This document shows positions 1 to 7,834 of a DNA stretch of 32,896 nucleotides, piece by piece. A program made the position numbers and the translations under genes. The DNA is from Nitrospirota bacterium. GTDB taxonomy: Bacteria > Nitrospirota > Thermodesulfovibrionia > Thermodesulfovibrionales > JdFR-85. The stretch is from positions 1 to 32,896 of the forward strand of contig DROX01000205.1 of assembly GCA_011321725.1 (NCBI GenBank), written 5' to 3'. The notes beneath the pieces are model-generated. The model was not told the DNA's origin. It saw only the letters and a list, made by a program, of their open reading frames with translations, and ran no database searches. Positions within the stretch are counted from its first letter, which is position 1. Each line of letters begins with the position of its first letter.

Positions 1-133
1 ACTATCTCTGAGCAATCAATGAAGAAAATGAACTCTGTAATAAAATTTAATTTGAAAATATTCTATCACCAAGTTTTTAAATTTGTCAAACAAAAATAAA
101 AAACTGTTCCTTTTACTCCATTTTTAACTATAC

Positions 134-1081
134 TCACGGTTTCTCTGTTGTCCTGAACTGATGAAGGGCATCGGCTGGTTGAGTCTTCTGAAGTTTCTCT
201 GAGGAACTGCCGCCGAATTTAAAACTGAATAATCCCTCCTCTACTCCAAGCTCCTCACGGCAGGCTGTAATGCACTCTCCGCAATTCACGCAGTTAATCT
301 CCTTCTTTGTAGACCTGGGCTTGACACCCATGAAACAGACCCTCTCGCAGCGCCTGCAATCCGTACAGCGGGAGAAATTCTTCCTGTCAAAGACAACCCT
401 TAATGATTTAGGACTGAACCACCCGAAGATCATCTGCATCAGCCCCGGTGCACATACATATTTGCAGAAGACATGTCTTACAAAAATGGAGGTAATGATT
501 ATATAAAGAGTGACACCTGTAATGCCGGCAACAAGGCCTCTGGAGAGTTTCAGGGTGGTTATCTCCCCCCATATCCTTGAAGGGGCAATAAAATAACCAC
601 TCAGCAGTATACCTATTACAGGAGGTATGGTCATATAAAAGAGCACGGCAAGTACTGCATATACCCATCTTCCTTCCAGGGATTCCCTGCTGGTATGATT
701 GCCCTTTCCAAGGAGTGATCTCCTTCCAAGTATCTTCCCGTTCAGAAAATCGGCAAACTCAAAGAGAAATCCCTCAGGACATAGCCAGCCGCAGAAAAAC
801 CTCCCGAATATGGCCCCCATCACGGGAAAGAAGGCAAGGACAAGTAACCAGGGAATTATAGCCTTCAGTACTATGGTGATTGCAACCTCACCAGAGCCAT
901 GAAGTGTTCCGGCAGCCAGAGCATCCCTGATGCCAAGGCTCCATACCTTTCCAAATAGATAAAGCTCCTTGCTATCAGAGTCATAACGGAGTATATTGAA
1001 TATGGGCATGGTGAGGAAGAAGGCAAGGAATAACACCTGTGAGATTCTTCTGAAAAGGTGTAGTTTTCTGATTCTGTTCAT
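134..1081 (-). CDS. NapH/NosR-like membrane polyferredoxin
   Basis: 315-residue membrane iron-sulfur protein of the NapH/NosR/CcoG type, which passes electrons between the quinone pool and periplasmic or membrane redox partners. About four to five hydrophobic segments are visible. Two membrane-edge cysteine motifs (FCGWLCPEG near residue 95 and FCKYVCAPG near 205) precede two C-terminal [4Fe-4S] motifs, CTDCRRCERVC and CVNCGECITAC (the second lacks the usual trailing Pro). The start at 1081 has no Shine-Dalgarno sequence. Instead a TATAAA box (1087-1092) ends 5 nt before the ATG and an 18-bp FNR-like palindrome is centred 41.5 bp upstream, so the message is probably leaderless. It stands alone on the minus strand; its closeness to norCB suggests it serves NO or N-oxide reduction, but the electron acceptor cannot be told from sequence. 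Confidence 0.85.
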   Translation of the reverse strand: MNRIRKLHLFRRISQVLFLAFFLTMPIFNILRYDSDSKELYLFGKVWSLGIRDALAAGTLHGSGEVAITIVLKAIIPWLLVLAFFPVMGAIFGRFFCGWLCPEGFLFEFADFLNGKILGRRSLLGKGNHTSRESLEGRWVYAVLAVLFYMTIPPVIGILLSGYFIAPSRIWGEITTLKLSRGLVAGITGVTLYIIITSIFVRHVFCKYVCAPGLMQMIFGWFSPKSLRVVFDRKNFSRCTDCRRCERVCFMGVKPRSTKKEINCVNCGECITACREELGVEEGLFSFKFGGSSSEKLQKTQPADALHQFRTTEKP

Positions 1082-1086
1082 GTTTA

Positions 1087-1131
1087 TTTATAACCTGACT
1101 TTTATTAAAATTGTTATGATTTAAATCATAA
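1087..1131 (-). promoter_or_regulatory. FNR-like palindrome plus -10 box of the polyferredoxin gene
   Basis: Perfect 18-bp palindrome TTATGATTTAAATCATAA at 1114-1131 has the N5-N4-N5 geometry of FNR/DNR-family sites, but with ATGAT/ATCAT half-sites rather than TTGAT/ATCAA. Its centre (1122.5) is 41.5 bp from the A of the ATG at 1081, and TATAAA at 1087-1092 fits a -10 box. This is class II activator geometry with transcription starting at or next to the start codon. Related sites occur at 3884-3897 and 13344-13361. Confidence 0.7.
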
Positions 1132-1165
1132 ATAAAAAGTTATAATAAAGCATTTTAAAAAAATG

Positions 1166-1193
1166 ACATCAAAAAGGCCTTTGCCTTTGATGT
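1166..1193 (-). terminator. Hairpin with T-run on the minus strand
   Basis: ACATCAAA (1166-1173) pairs with TTTGATGT (1186-1193), and GGC (1176-1178) with GCC (1183-1185), leaving a 2-nt bulge and a 4-nt loop. Read on the minus strand the hairpin is followed by a run of seven T, so it could stop readthrough coming from the norB side. On the plus strand it would sit in the leader of the nucleotidyltransferase gene. Confidence 0.5.
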
Positions 1194-1239
1194 GCATTTT
1201 GAGAGAGACGGGATGTTTGAATAGAAAGAGGAAAAAAAC

Positions 1240-1635
1240 TTGTCTATTATGTATGATAAAATACTATCCATGAAGGAACGGATTTTAAAAGTTTTTGAAG
1301 ATTTTCCTGAGGTGTTATTTGCCTATTTATTTGGCTCTGTCTCTGAGGGAATCTCAGGGCCTCTCAGTGACCTGGATATTGCCATTTACATGAAGCCATA
1401 TTCAGGTGAGAGGTACATAAAACTTCATACTGCCCTATGCAGGATACTTAGAAGAAGTGATATTGACCTTCTTGTGCTGAACAGGACAAGAAACCTGATA
1501 CTCATTGAGGAGATATTCAGAAAGGGGCAACTTATATACGACAAAGAACCAGGGTTCAGGATTGAGTACGAGGTAAAGATGATTCACAGAGCAATTGATT
1601 TTCGAACACAGAGAAAGGCGGTAATGGGAATTTGA
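1240..1635 (+). CDS. Minimal nucleotidyltransferase (MNT-type)
   Basis: 131-residue nucleotidyltransferase of the pol-beta superfamily, MNT type. The signature is clear: GSVSEGISGPLSDLDIAI at residues 32-49 gives the GS motif and two metal-binding aspartates (D44, D46); SDIDLLVL near residue 75 supplies a third acidic position. In other genomes such proteins usually pair with a HEPN-domain protein as a toxin-antitoxin module and act by adding nucleotides to the HEPN toxin. No HEPN gene lies next to it here, so it is an orphan or has another role. The start is uncertain: a TTG at 1240 has GAGGA 7 nt upstream, while ATGs at 1249 and 1270 are poorly spaced from it. All choices keep the active site. 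Confidence 0.8.
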   Translation: MSIMYDKILSMKERILKVFEDFPEVLFAYLFGSVSEGISGPLSDLDIAIYMKPYSGERYIKLHTALCRILRRSDIDLLVLNRTRNLILIEEIFRKGQLIYDKEPGFRIEYEVKMIHRAIDFRTQRKAVMGI

Positions 1636-1660
1636 GGGAGAGGATTCTTTATACCGAGAA

Positions 1661-1691
1661 AATCAGGGGAGGCTGAAAGCCTCCCCTGATT
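1661..1691. terminator. Bidirectional terminator between nucleotidyltransferase and norB
   Basis: Perfect 13-bp stem AATCAGGGGAGGC (1661-1673) / GCCTCCCCTGATT (1679-1691) with a 5-nt loop. It is flanked by short T-runs on both strands and lies between the convergent stops at 1635 (+) and 1698 (-), so it can serve both genes. Confidence 0.85.
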
Positions 1692-1697
1692 GAATTT

Positions 1698-3089
1698 TTA
1701 TACCGTTGTCTCTGAAGGCTCTGTAGCTACAGCCTCCACAGGCTCCCTGCCAAGTTTGAAGAAATCAATCACAAAGAGTGTTACACCATAGAGGAAGCCA
1801 AGTCCGAATATTGCCCTGAATATCCAGAACCAGAGGTTGTAATTTGCCTTGACAGTCACATAGTCAAGTCCCACAAGCCTCTCCATATAGGTCTGCACCA
1901 TTCCCGCACCTGTAAGGGTAAGGACGATAAAGATCATTGATATGGTCATCCACCAGAAGGAACGGTAGCCCCTTGAGGTATTGAAGTTCTCAGCCCCTCT
2001 GATAAGAGGCAGTGTTATATAGATCATGGACATGACAAGCAGCACATAGGCTCCATAGAAGGCAAGGTGTCCGTGTGCTGTGGTAATCTGTGTACCATGT
2101 GTCCATTTGTTCACCTGTGGCAGTGTATGAATCACTCCCCAGAGACCTGCACCGACAAAGTTGAAGATTGCATGAGAGGTGGCATAGAAAAGTCCGAGAC
2201 GGTTGCTCACTACCCTGTGTGTCCTTGTTGTCCTGAAGGCATCCCAGACCATCACAAGAAGTGGTATGGGTTCAAGGGCGCTGAATATTCCGCCCACCCA
2301 TAACCAGTATCTCGGTGTTCCGATCCAGTAGTAGTGATGTCCTGTGCCAAGTATGCCTGTGAACAGGACAAGGGCCACCTCTATATACATCCATCTCTCA
2401 ACTACATGACGCTCAACATTGGTGACCTTCATGAGCATAAAGGCCAGTAGCGCACCGGCGATAACCTCCCAGGCACCTTCAACCCAGAGATGTATCACCC
2501 ACCACCACCAGTACTGATCCTTTACCATGCTCTTTGAGTAAAACATGCCTGGCAGGTACATAAGGGCAAGGAAGGTAAGACCACCAAGTAAGGTTCCCTG
2601 TATCCCTGTCCAGCGTTTTGATTTGTACATAGTCATAAAATTGTTGAGGAGAAAGAGTATTACTGATAGGGCTATCAGCCAGTCAGCCCAGCGTGGTGCT
2701 TCAATATATTCCCTGCCTTCGTTAAGAAGCAGTGTTCCGGCTATAAATTTGTTAGCCTGAGGATCAAAACCCATCCAGATATAGCCAAGGACCACAGCAG
2801 TTACTGCCACAACAGTGGCCCAGAACTGGAACTTTGCAAGGGGTATACTCCATAGCTCGCTCTGAGATTCCTCTGGAACCACATAGTAGGTAGCACCCAT
2901 CAACCCCATCAAAAGCCATACAACAAGGGCATTTATATGAAGATCCCTGATTATATTGAACTTCAGCGGGAAGAAATCCGGCCAGATAAACTGCAGTGCT
3001 GCTATTATACCAACAAGCACCTGAACAAGAAAGAGAAGCACAGCAAAGGTGTAAAAGTTTTGTGCTATCTTCTGACTTTCATATCTCAT
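1698..3089 (-). CDS. norB: Nitric oxide reductase large subunit NorB (cNOR type)
   Basis: 463-residue membrane catalytic subunit that reduces 2 NO to N2O, a haem-copper oxidase relative with a non-haem iron. All key residues are visible: H51 (low-spin haem ligand region), H200 in HLWVEG and H251/H252 in GTGHHYYW (FeB ligands), E204 and E273 (SALEPIP) as the conserved glutamates, and H339/H341 in AHGHLAFYG (haem ligands). About 12 membrane helices are expected. Length matches cytochrome-c-dependent NorB (about 465) rather than the longer quinol-dependent qNOR, which fits the presence of norC just upstream (15-nt gap). GGAGGT lies ahead of the ATG. The gene ends at a strong hairpin. Role: NO respiration or NO detoxification. 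Confidence 0.97.
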   Translation of the reverse strand: MRYESQKIAQNFYTFAVLLFLVQVLVGIIAALQFIWPDFFPLKFNIIRDLHINALVVWLLMGLMGATYYVVPEESQSELWSIPLAKFQFWATVVAVTAVVLGYIWMGFDPQANKFIAGTLLLNEGREYIEAPRWADWLIALSVILFLLNNFMTMYKSKRWTGIQGTLLGGLTFLALMYLPGMFYSKSMVKDQYWWWWVIHLWVEGAWEVIAGALLAFMLMKVTNVERHVVERWMYIEVALVLFTGILGTGHHYYWIGTPRYWLWVGGIFSALEPIPLLVMVWDAFRTTRTHRVVSNRLGLFYATSHAIFNFVGAGLWGVIHTLPQVNKWTHGTQITTAHGHLAFYGAYVLLVMSMIYITLPLIRGAENFNTSRGYRSFWWMTISMIFIVLTLTGAGMVQTYMERLVGLDYVTVKANYNLWFWIFRAIFGLGFLYGVTLFVIDFFKLGREPVEAVATEPSETTV

Positions 3090-3104
3090 CTTTGTGACAC
3101 CTCC

Positions 3105-3770
3105 TTATTTAAGTGTTATTAAGTAATCAACAAGCTGGTTAAGTTCTTCATCAGAGATCTGTGGAAAAGGCGGCATTGCAGAATCAGACACAACGCTCTG
3201 GGGATCTCTGATATGTTTCTTATGCCACTCGGGATCGGGTTTTCTTGAGCCCACATGAGTCAGATCAGGTCCGGATGTACCTCCAACACCGTTTATCATA
3301 TGACAGGCCTTGCAGTTATACTTCTCATATACGGTGGCACCTGGTATCTGGGGCACTCTGTATCTGGCAAGCACCGGTTTAGGTGGCCAGCCGTTTGTGT
3401 CAACCTTTGAGACCCAGTCAAGAAAGGCTACTATTTTCTTTGCCTCCTCCGGTGTGATACCAAGCACAGGCATGGCTGCATTTGGTTTTACCTTCCTTGG
3501 ATTTACAAGGAACTTCTCAAGATAGCCCTCCGGCTTGTTGACTGTTATCTTGGTGAGGTCAGGAGCATAATAGGAGCCGTTACCCAGGATGGTATGACAA
3601 CCTATACAGTCATACTTATGCCAGAGTTTCTTGCCTGCATCAACCTCTTCTGTTATCTTGGGAGCCCGCTTGTCAACCTTCTTCATCGTGTCAATGGTAA
3701 GACCAATAAAGATCACGAAGAAGAAGATACTCCCGAAGATAAAGAGATTTCTGATACCCTTGTTACTCAT
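3105..3770 (-). CDS. norC: Nitric oxide reductase cytochrome c subunit NorC, diheme form
   Basis: 221-residue electron-donating subunit of NO reductase. Residues 8-27 form the membrane anchor. The first cytochrome domain is typical NorC: C55IGC58H59 followed by TILGNGSYYAPDL, with M100 as probable axial ligand. Unlike the usual NorC of about 150 residues, it continues into a second cytochrome c domain with C153KAC156H157 and probable ligand M199. The start at 3770 is chosen because GGAGGT sits 7 nt upstream and the anchor then begins at once; an in-frame ATG at 3833 has no such support. It precedes norB in one operon. An FNR-like site lies about 120 bp upstream. Confidence 0.93.
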   Translation of the reverse strand: MSNKGIRNLFIFGSIFFFVIFIGLTIDTMKKVDKRAPKITEEVDAGKKLWHKYDCIGCHTILGNGSYYAPDLTKITVNKPEGYLEKFLVNPRKVKPNAAMPVLGITPEEAKKIVAFLDWVSKVDTNGWPPKPVLARYRVPQIPGATVYEKYNCKACHMINGVGGTSGPDLTHVGSRKPDPEWHKKHIRDPQSVVSDSAMPPFPQISDEELNQLVDYLITLK

Positions 3771-3857
3771 GCATGGCACCTCCCTGTAGTTGATTTGAAT
3801 AAGCCGACAGATGTCAGCCCCTTGTATATGCATTGAAAAATATTGGTTCTGTATAAA

Positions 3858-3897
3858 ATTATCATTGCAGCCGGGAAATTACAATGATATAAATCAT
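3858..3897 (-). promoter_or_regulatory. FNR-like site and -10 box of norCB
   Basis: ATGAT-ATAA-ATCAT at 3884-3897 matches the palindromes at 1114-1131 and 13344-13361. On the minus strand a GATAAT box (complement of 3858-3863) lies 20 nt from the edge of the palindrome, close to class II spacing but 2-3 nt shorter than in the other two sites. The leader to norC would be about 80 nt. Confidence 0.6.
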
Positions 3898-3977
3898 AAT
3901 TATCACAGCCTGTGCAGGTTGTAAGGAAGACATGCGCCGATGAAGCGAAACAGACAGTTGTAAAATGGGGCAGGATG

Positions 3978-4001
3978 AGGGGCAGGCCACTGCCTGCCCC
4001 T
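3978..4001 (-). terminator. Hairpin after the octaheme cytochrome gene
   Basis: 10-bp perfect stem AGGGGCAGGC (3978-3987) / GCCTGCCCCT (3992-4001) with a 4-nt loop, 5 nt beyond the stop at 4006. The downstream T-run on the minus strand is weak (CATTTTAC), so termination may be partial. It marks the end of the nap-octaheme cytochrome cluster. Confidence 0.65.
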
Positions 4002-4005
4002 GTGA

Positions 4006-5508
4006 TTACTTGAGTCCCAGCTTCTTCTTCACTTCTGCCCTTGTCCTCAGTTCGTCAAGCCAGTTGGCCATCTCTGCACCGTCAACGGTTATCTCATAGG
4101 AGCCATGCCATAGTGCATAGTCAGGGCCCTGCATGAATGCACCCATTCTCCAGCGTCTGCCTTCATGGTGCCATATCTCGTGCCAGAGTGTATCTACCTC
4201 GCTTTTACCGTTGAACTTGATCTCCTTGTCAAGACCTTCCTTCTTGATGGGATCGTAGTACTTCTTCTTTATACCAAGTGCAACAGCATTGTACACATCA
4301 ATCACCTTCTCAGCCTTTGCAAGCTCGCCCTTTACCCATGATGAGGAATGACACTGGGTACAGACCTTTACCATGTCCGCCCTCTTGGCCTCTGGTGAGC
4401 GCCTGCCATCACCCTGGATTGCATCCCAACGGGTATCACCTTTTTCCCACCATTTACCGGGTCCGACATAGGCATTGTATACCTCTGGTGCAAACTTCTT
4501 GGCAATAGCAAAGGGATTGGGTAGTCCTGTACCCACCTTTCTCAGGGAGCCTTCGGGCAGTCCATACATCTTTTCGTATCGCTGCGCAATCTCAGGGTCT
4601 ATAGAGAACTTGGCCTGTCCTTTGAGATACTTCTCAGAGGTTGGCCATGAAAAGGCAGGTTCAAGCTCCCATTTCAATCTTGCACTCACATTGTGTGTAC
4701 TCTCCACGGCTCCTCCAAATCCGCTCATGTGACAGGTTGCACAGGTAGGTGCCTCAATGTCCTCTGGACCCCACTGCCCTGGTGGGACATCCCAGTTCCA
4801 GTGTTCACCTTTTGCGGCAAAAATTGCACCATGTTTGCTCTCCTCGTAAATCTCTGCCTGGGGATGGTCAGGTCCAAGGTGACACTGGCCACATGCCTCG
4901 GGTTTACGGGCCTCGGCCACACTGAAGGCATGCCTTGTATGACAGGCGGTACAGGTGCCCACGCTTCCGTCAGGATTGAAGCGACCCATTCCATTGTTTG
5001 GCCAGTTGATAAGCTTTCCATCCTTGCCGACCTTGATCACCGTACCATGACAGTGAAGACAGCCTGCCTCTGCTGTCTCGCGAGAGAAGTTTGTCTTGTA
5101 GTTCCTGTTTTTCCCCACGGTGATATTATCCTCTGTAACCCTTTCACCTTCAGAGATTGCATAGGATGAGAGGGAGAAAAGCCCTGCTGCCGAGTGCAGG
5201 CTCTCTCTGAACTCCTTTACCTGCTTTGGATGACAGCTCTGGCAGTACCTTGGTGTAACAAGGGCGGTAACCCTGTAGCCATTATGATCAAACCCAGCAG
5301 GGTCGTCTTTTTTTGCCATGTGACATACATAACACTTCACACCCACCTTGCTGTGCTTTGACTCCTGCCACTGCTTTACTATGCCAGGCGTAACCGTATC
5401 ATGACAGCTTATGCACGGATCTGTTGGATTCTCAAAGGCATTGACCACCTTCTGATTTACTGTAAAGACAATCAATAGACTTATTATTAACAACAAAAGT
5501 CTTCTCAT
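4006..5508 (-). CDS. hao: Octaheme cytochrome c of the hydroxylamine oxidoreductase (HAO) family
   Basis: 500-residue exported multihaem cytochrome. An N-terminal signal peptide (residues 1-24, basic MRR then a hydrophobic core) is followed by eight CXXCH motifs at C32, C59, C89, C150, C186, C206, C256 and C383; the fourth is the expected catalytic haem. The C-terminal region has the HAO-family pattern MGAFMQGPDYALWHGSY (residues 455-471). Tyr464 and Tyr471 lie there, but I cannot tell by eye whether either matches the tyrosine that cross-links the P460 haem in ammonia oxidisers. Placed last in the nap cluster, with no napB, napC or nrfA, it most likely works reductively on nitrite (to hydroxylamine or ammonium), as proposed for epsilonproteobacterial HAO. 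The ATG at 5508 has GGAGG 5 nt away; a GTG at 5514 overlaps that spacing and is less likely. Confidence 0.93.
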   Translation of the reverse strand: MRRLLLLIISLLIVFTVNQKVVNAFENPTDPCISCHDTVTPGIVKQWQESKHSKVGVKCYVCHMAKKDDPAGFDHNGYRVTALVTPRYCQSCHPKQVKEFRESLHSAAGLFSLSSYAISEGERVTEDNITVGKNRNYKTNFSRETAEAGCLHCHGTVIKVGKDGKLINWPNNGMGRFNPDGSVGTCTACHTRHAFSVAEARKPEACGQCHLGPDHPQAEIYEESKHGAIFAAKGEHWNWDVPPGQWGPEDIEAPTCATCHMSGFGGAVESTHNVSARLKWELEPAFSWPTSEKYLKGQAKFSIDPEIAQRYEKMYGLPEGSLRKVGTGLPNPFAIAKKFAPEVYNAYVGPGKWWEKGDTRWDAIQGDGRRSPEAKRADMVKVCTQCHSSSWVKGELAKAEKVIDVYNAVALGIKKKYYDPIKKEGLDKEIKFNGKSEVDTLWHEIWHHEGRRWRMGAFMQGPDYALWHGSYEITVDGAEMANWLDELRTRAEVKKKLGLK

Positions 5509-5545
5509 AAACACCTCCTTCTGAAAAAATTCTCGAAACCAGGTC

Positions 5546-5779
5546 CTACATGTCTTCCCAGTTCAGATAGACCAGTTCAAACTCTATCACCTCCTCCCAC
5601 TGGTTGATCTCCTCGGATATCTCCTTTAGCCTTTCTGCGGTCTCAGCCTCAAGAACAATTGCAATACCCTTCTCACCTACCCCCTCAACTGTTACGGATG
5701 GAAGCCTTTCAAGACGATCCACTATACTGTCCTCATACTCCCTGGACATGGGGACAACCACAGCACCTGCTACTGGCAT
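5546..5779 (-). CDS. napD: Nap chaperone NapD
   Basis: 77-residue cytoplasmic protein of the NapD family, which binds the Tat signal peptide of NapA and holds it back until the Mo cofactor is inserted. The ferredoxin-like fold pattern is present: MPVAGAVVVPMS at the start, a central VTVEGVGEKGIAIVLEAE strand-turn-strand, and a final strand near EFELVYLNWED. GGAG lies ahead of the ATG. It follows napH by one base and is 37 bases ahead of the octaheme cytochrome start, so it sits inside the same operon. Its presence supports that the molybdoenzyme here is periplasmic NapA, not an assimilatory enzyme. Confidence 0.88.
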   Translation of the reverse strand: MPVAGAVVVPMSREYEDSIVDRLERLPSVTVEGVGEKGIAIVLEAETAERLKEISEEINQWEEVIEFELVYLNWEDM

Positions 5780-5780
5780 A

Positions 5781-6659
5781 TCATCTCCTTCTGAACATGT
5801 ATTTTATTGCCCCTGTTGGACATACATCCCTGCAGAGGCCACAGTTATCACATTTTATCCAGTCAAATCCGGGCTCATCCTCAAGCAATCTCATCGGCTC
5901 AAGATTGTATGGACATCTCTCATCACATCTCCCGCACCGGGTGCATAATTGTCTCTCCATCCCTATCCTTAGAACCCTTTTGGCTCCCAGGATTGACAGC
6001 CCTCCACCTGACGGGCAGAGACTGCTGCACCATGCCCGTGATGTGGAAAGGCCCTCAAAAAGGATAATACCAGAGAGAATGGAAACACCCGTCAGAGATA
6101 CGCTATGATGGGTAAAGAGATACATCAACTCCCTTCCAAGCATATGGGGCGGGTCAATGACAGACACAACAGGTGTGGACAGGATAAAGGACAGCAGGAG
6201 CATTACGGATAAAAGTGGATACCTTATGTCAGGCAGCCTCAGTTCGTGATTCAACCCCATCCTTTTCAGAAGGGTGTTTGTCCTCTGGTTCAGTTCAAGA
6301 ATAAAACCCACAGGACAAAGCCAGGAACAAAAGACCCTTCCAAGAACAATAGTTATAAAAAGCGGGATGATAAGCCCCAGAAGATAGGGTATGTATATTA
6401 CCCTGGCCGAGAGGATACCATCCATGAAGGCTATGGGATGTACAAACCTGAAGCCTCCTATTGTGAACACCCAGGTATCACCGCTGATGTTTCTGATTGT
6501 GGGTGGTGGCAGGTGGCCCAGGACAATACGTGACGGCGACCATTCAAAGGAGTTCATCGTGACTGCTGGCACCACTATTAATAGAGCTATCACAAAGAGC
6601 TGGCTCAGCCGTCTGAGATAGATTACCCTTCTCATTTTCATGCCGGGGTCTCTCTTCAT
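5781..6659 (-). CDS. napH: Quinol dehydrogenase membrane component NapH
   Basis: 292-residue polytopic membrane iron-sulfur protein that, with NapG, takes electrons from quinol for periplasmic nitrate reduction. N-terminal helix after MRRVIYLRRLSQ, then FCSWLCPVG near residue 110 and WCSSLCPSGGG near 210 at the membrane surface, and two C-terminal [4Fe-4S] motifs CTRCGRCDERCP and CDNCGLCRDVCP. The ATG at 6659 overlaps the napG stop (ATGA), showing translational coupling. An in-frame ATG a few codons in would also keep the fold. It is clearly a paralogue of the two other polyferredoxins in the window (134-1081 and 13395-14408), but is the only one inside the nap cluster. Confidence 0.93.
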   Translation of the reverse strand: MKRDPGMKMRRVIYLRRLSQLFVIALLIVVPAVTMNSFEWSPSRIVLGHLPPPTIRNISGDTWVFTIGGFRFVHPIAFMDGILSARVIYIPYLLGLIIPLFITIVLGRVFCSWLCPVGFILELNQRTNTLLKRMGLNHELRLPDIRYPLLSVMLLLSFILSTPVVSVIDPPHMLGRELMYLFTHHSVSLTGVSILSGIILFEGLSTSRAWCSSLCPSGGGLSILGAKRVLRIGMERQLCTRCGRCDERCPYNLEPMRLLEDEPGFDWIKCDNCGLCRDVCPTGAIKYMFRRR

Positions 6660-7393
6660 GGCCTTAACACCACCCTTATTGCCGGTAGTCTTACCCCGGG
6701 TCCTGCGGAACCGATAAGATTCCTCACCATTGCAGCATATCTCTCCTCAAAAAAAGTCAGCTTTATACTCCTGTCCATCACAGAGCGTGCAATATACTCC
6801 TTTACAGGGCATACATAGTTGCACATACCACATCCTATGCAGTGTTCCGGGTCCACCCATGGCCTTATACCTGTTGCCCCTACAATCACCTCATTGGGCG
6901 GGAAATCCCTCAATGCCTTATCCCTGAGAGGGCAGTTGTAGTAACACTCCCCGCATGAGTCATACTGCCATGCAAGACATATCTTCCTGTTAAGTACGGA
7001 CACACCTATCTTCAGCTCCTCCGGCACCTCTGCAAGGACATCTTTGGTGTTTCTTATCCTCTTTATTGCACCTGTTGGACATGCCTCACCGCAGCGAAGA
7101 TATCTGCTTATTGGTCTGTCCTTACCATCAGGTCCCCTCTGCTGGCAGAGATAACAGGGTGTCCTCAGGGGATCAATGTAGGGTGTATGAATGAATGCCC
7201 CTGCCGTAATGTCAAGTGCACGGATGCTGTCATAGGGGCACGCCTCAATACACTGGCCACATCTTATGCAACGAGCAAGAAAGTCCCTCCCTGATCCCGG
7301 TGGTCTCAGGACAGGACCATGGAAGTTCAATGGCAGGAGCCCAATTGCACCTACATACACAATGCCCTTCAGAAATTCCCTTCTTGCTATCAT
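6656..7393 (-). CDS. napG: Periplasmic ferredoxin-type protein NapG
   Basis: 245-residue exported ferredoxin that accepts electrons from NapH. The N-terminus MIARREFLKG is a twin-arginine-type signal, followed by a hydrophobic stretch. Four iron-sulfur cluster motifs follow: CIRCGQCIEACP, a split cluster with CYLCQQ and later CGEACPTG, one around CGECYYNCP, and CIGCGMCNYVCP near the C-terminus. Start overlaps the stop of the lipoprotein gene (ATGA), and its own stop overlaps the napH start, so the three genes are coupled. With no NapC or NapB encoded here, NapGH is the only visible quinol-to-NapA path in the cluster. Confidence 0.93.
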   Translation of the reverse strand: MIARREFLKGIVYVGAIGLLPLNFHGPVLRPPGSGRDFLARCIRCGQCIEACPYDSIRALDITAGAFIHTPYIDPLRTPCYLCQQRGPDGKDRPISRYLRCGEACPTGAIKRIRNTKDVLAEVPEELKIGVSVLNRKICLAWQYDSCGECYYNCPLRDKALRDFPPNEVIVGATGIRPWVDPEHCIGCGMCNYVCPVKEYIARSVMDRSIKLTFFEERYAAMVRNLIGSAGPGVRLPAIRVVLRP

Positions 7394-7770
7394 TGCCTCT
7401 CATTCTCTTTTATTACAATATCGTACCTCCTGCCCTTTATCTGGTAGGGTGACAGGACAGTACCTCTCACGGTTACGATGGCATCCCGCTCCGGCATGAC
7501 ACCTGATGTAATCACCCATATCTGTCCTGTATCATCAACGAGGAGGTAGGGCTGTTCATTCACAAACTCAAAGGCAAGACCCGGCTCTGCCCTGCCCCTT
7601 ACAAGTACATCCTTCCCCAGATATCTTTCCTTATACCTGATGATTTCTCCTATTGGTACTGTCCTTGAGGCTTCACGTTCTGGCCTCTTTTCACCTACTG
7701 TGCTCTCCTTTTCCGTACATCCAAGAAGAACCAGGACAACCACCAGGAAGATCCATAGGCACCTCTTCAT
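7390..7770 (-). CDS. OB-fold lipoprotein of the nap cluster
   Basis: 126-residue predicted lipoprotein. The signal MKRCLWIFLVVVLVLLGC ends in a lipobox with the lipidated cysteine at residue 18. After a charged linker, residues 40-120 show the strand pattern of an OB-fold (YLGKDVLVRGRAEP, PYLLVDDTGQIWVIT, DAIVTVRGTVLS). Such small OB proteins often occur beside redox operons, but no precise function is known to me. It lies between napA (64-nt gap holding a hairpin) and napG (4-nt overlap), so it is cotranscribed with them and may help assembly or electron transfer at the periplasmic face of the membrane. It contains no CXXCH motif, so it does not replace the missing cytochrome NapB. Confidence 0.72.
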   Translation of the reverse strand: MKRCLWIFLVVVLVLLGCTEKESTVGEKRPEREASRTVPIGEIIRYKERYLGKDVLVRGRAEPGLAFEFVNEQPYLLVDDTGQIWVITSGVMPERDAIVTVRGTVLSPYQIKGRRYDIVIKENERQ

Positions 7771-7789
7771 TTCAATCCACCTTGAGAGA

Positions 7790-7820
7790 TTCCCCCTCCC
7801 ACTGGTTTATGAGAGGGGAA
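7790..7820 (-). other. Intercistronic hairpin between napA and the lipoprotein gene
   Basis: TTCCCCCTC (7790-7798) can pair with GAGGGGAA (7813-7820) with one bulged base. No T-run follows, so it looks more like an mRNA-stability or processing hairpin than a terminator. It could lower expression of downstream genes relative to napA. Confidence 0.4.
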
Positions 7821-7834
7821 TAAATCGGGAGGGG

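Noticed and set aside
1-133. AT-rich left end with TGAAGAA and TGAACTC as a repeat array
   Set aside because: The two are 9 bp apart, not 11, and no -10 lies at 8 bp. I see no gene or other site in this stretch.
3771-3833. Longer norC start at 3833
   Set aside because: The ATG at 3770 has GGAGGT at proper distance and puts the membrane anchor at the N-terminus; the extension has no such support.
4278-5169. Plus-strand frames of 70-160 codons opposite the octaheme cytochrome gene
   Set aside because: They have no ribosome-binding sites, and the opposite strand carries eight ordered CXXCH motifs and a signal peptide.
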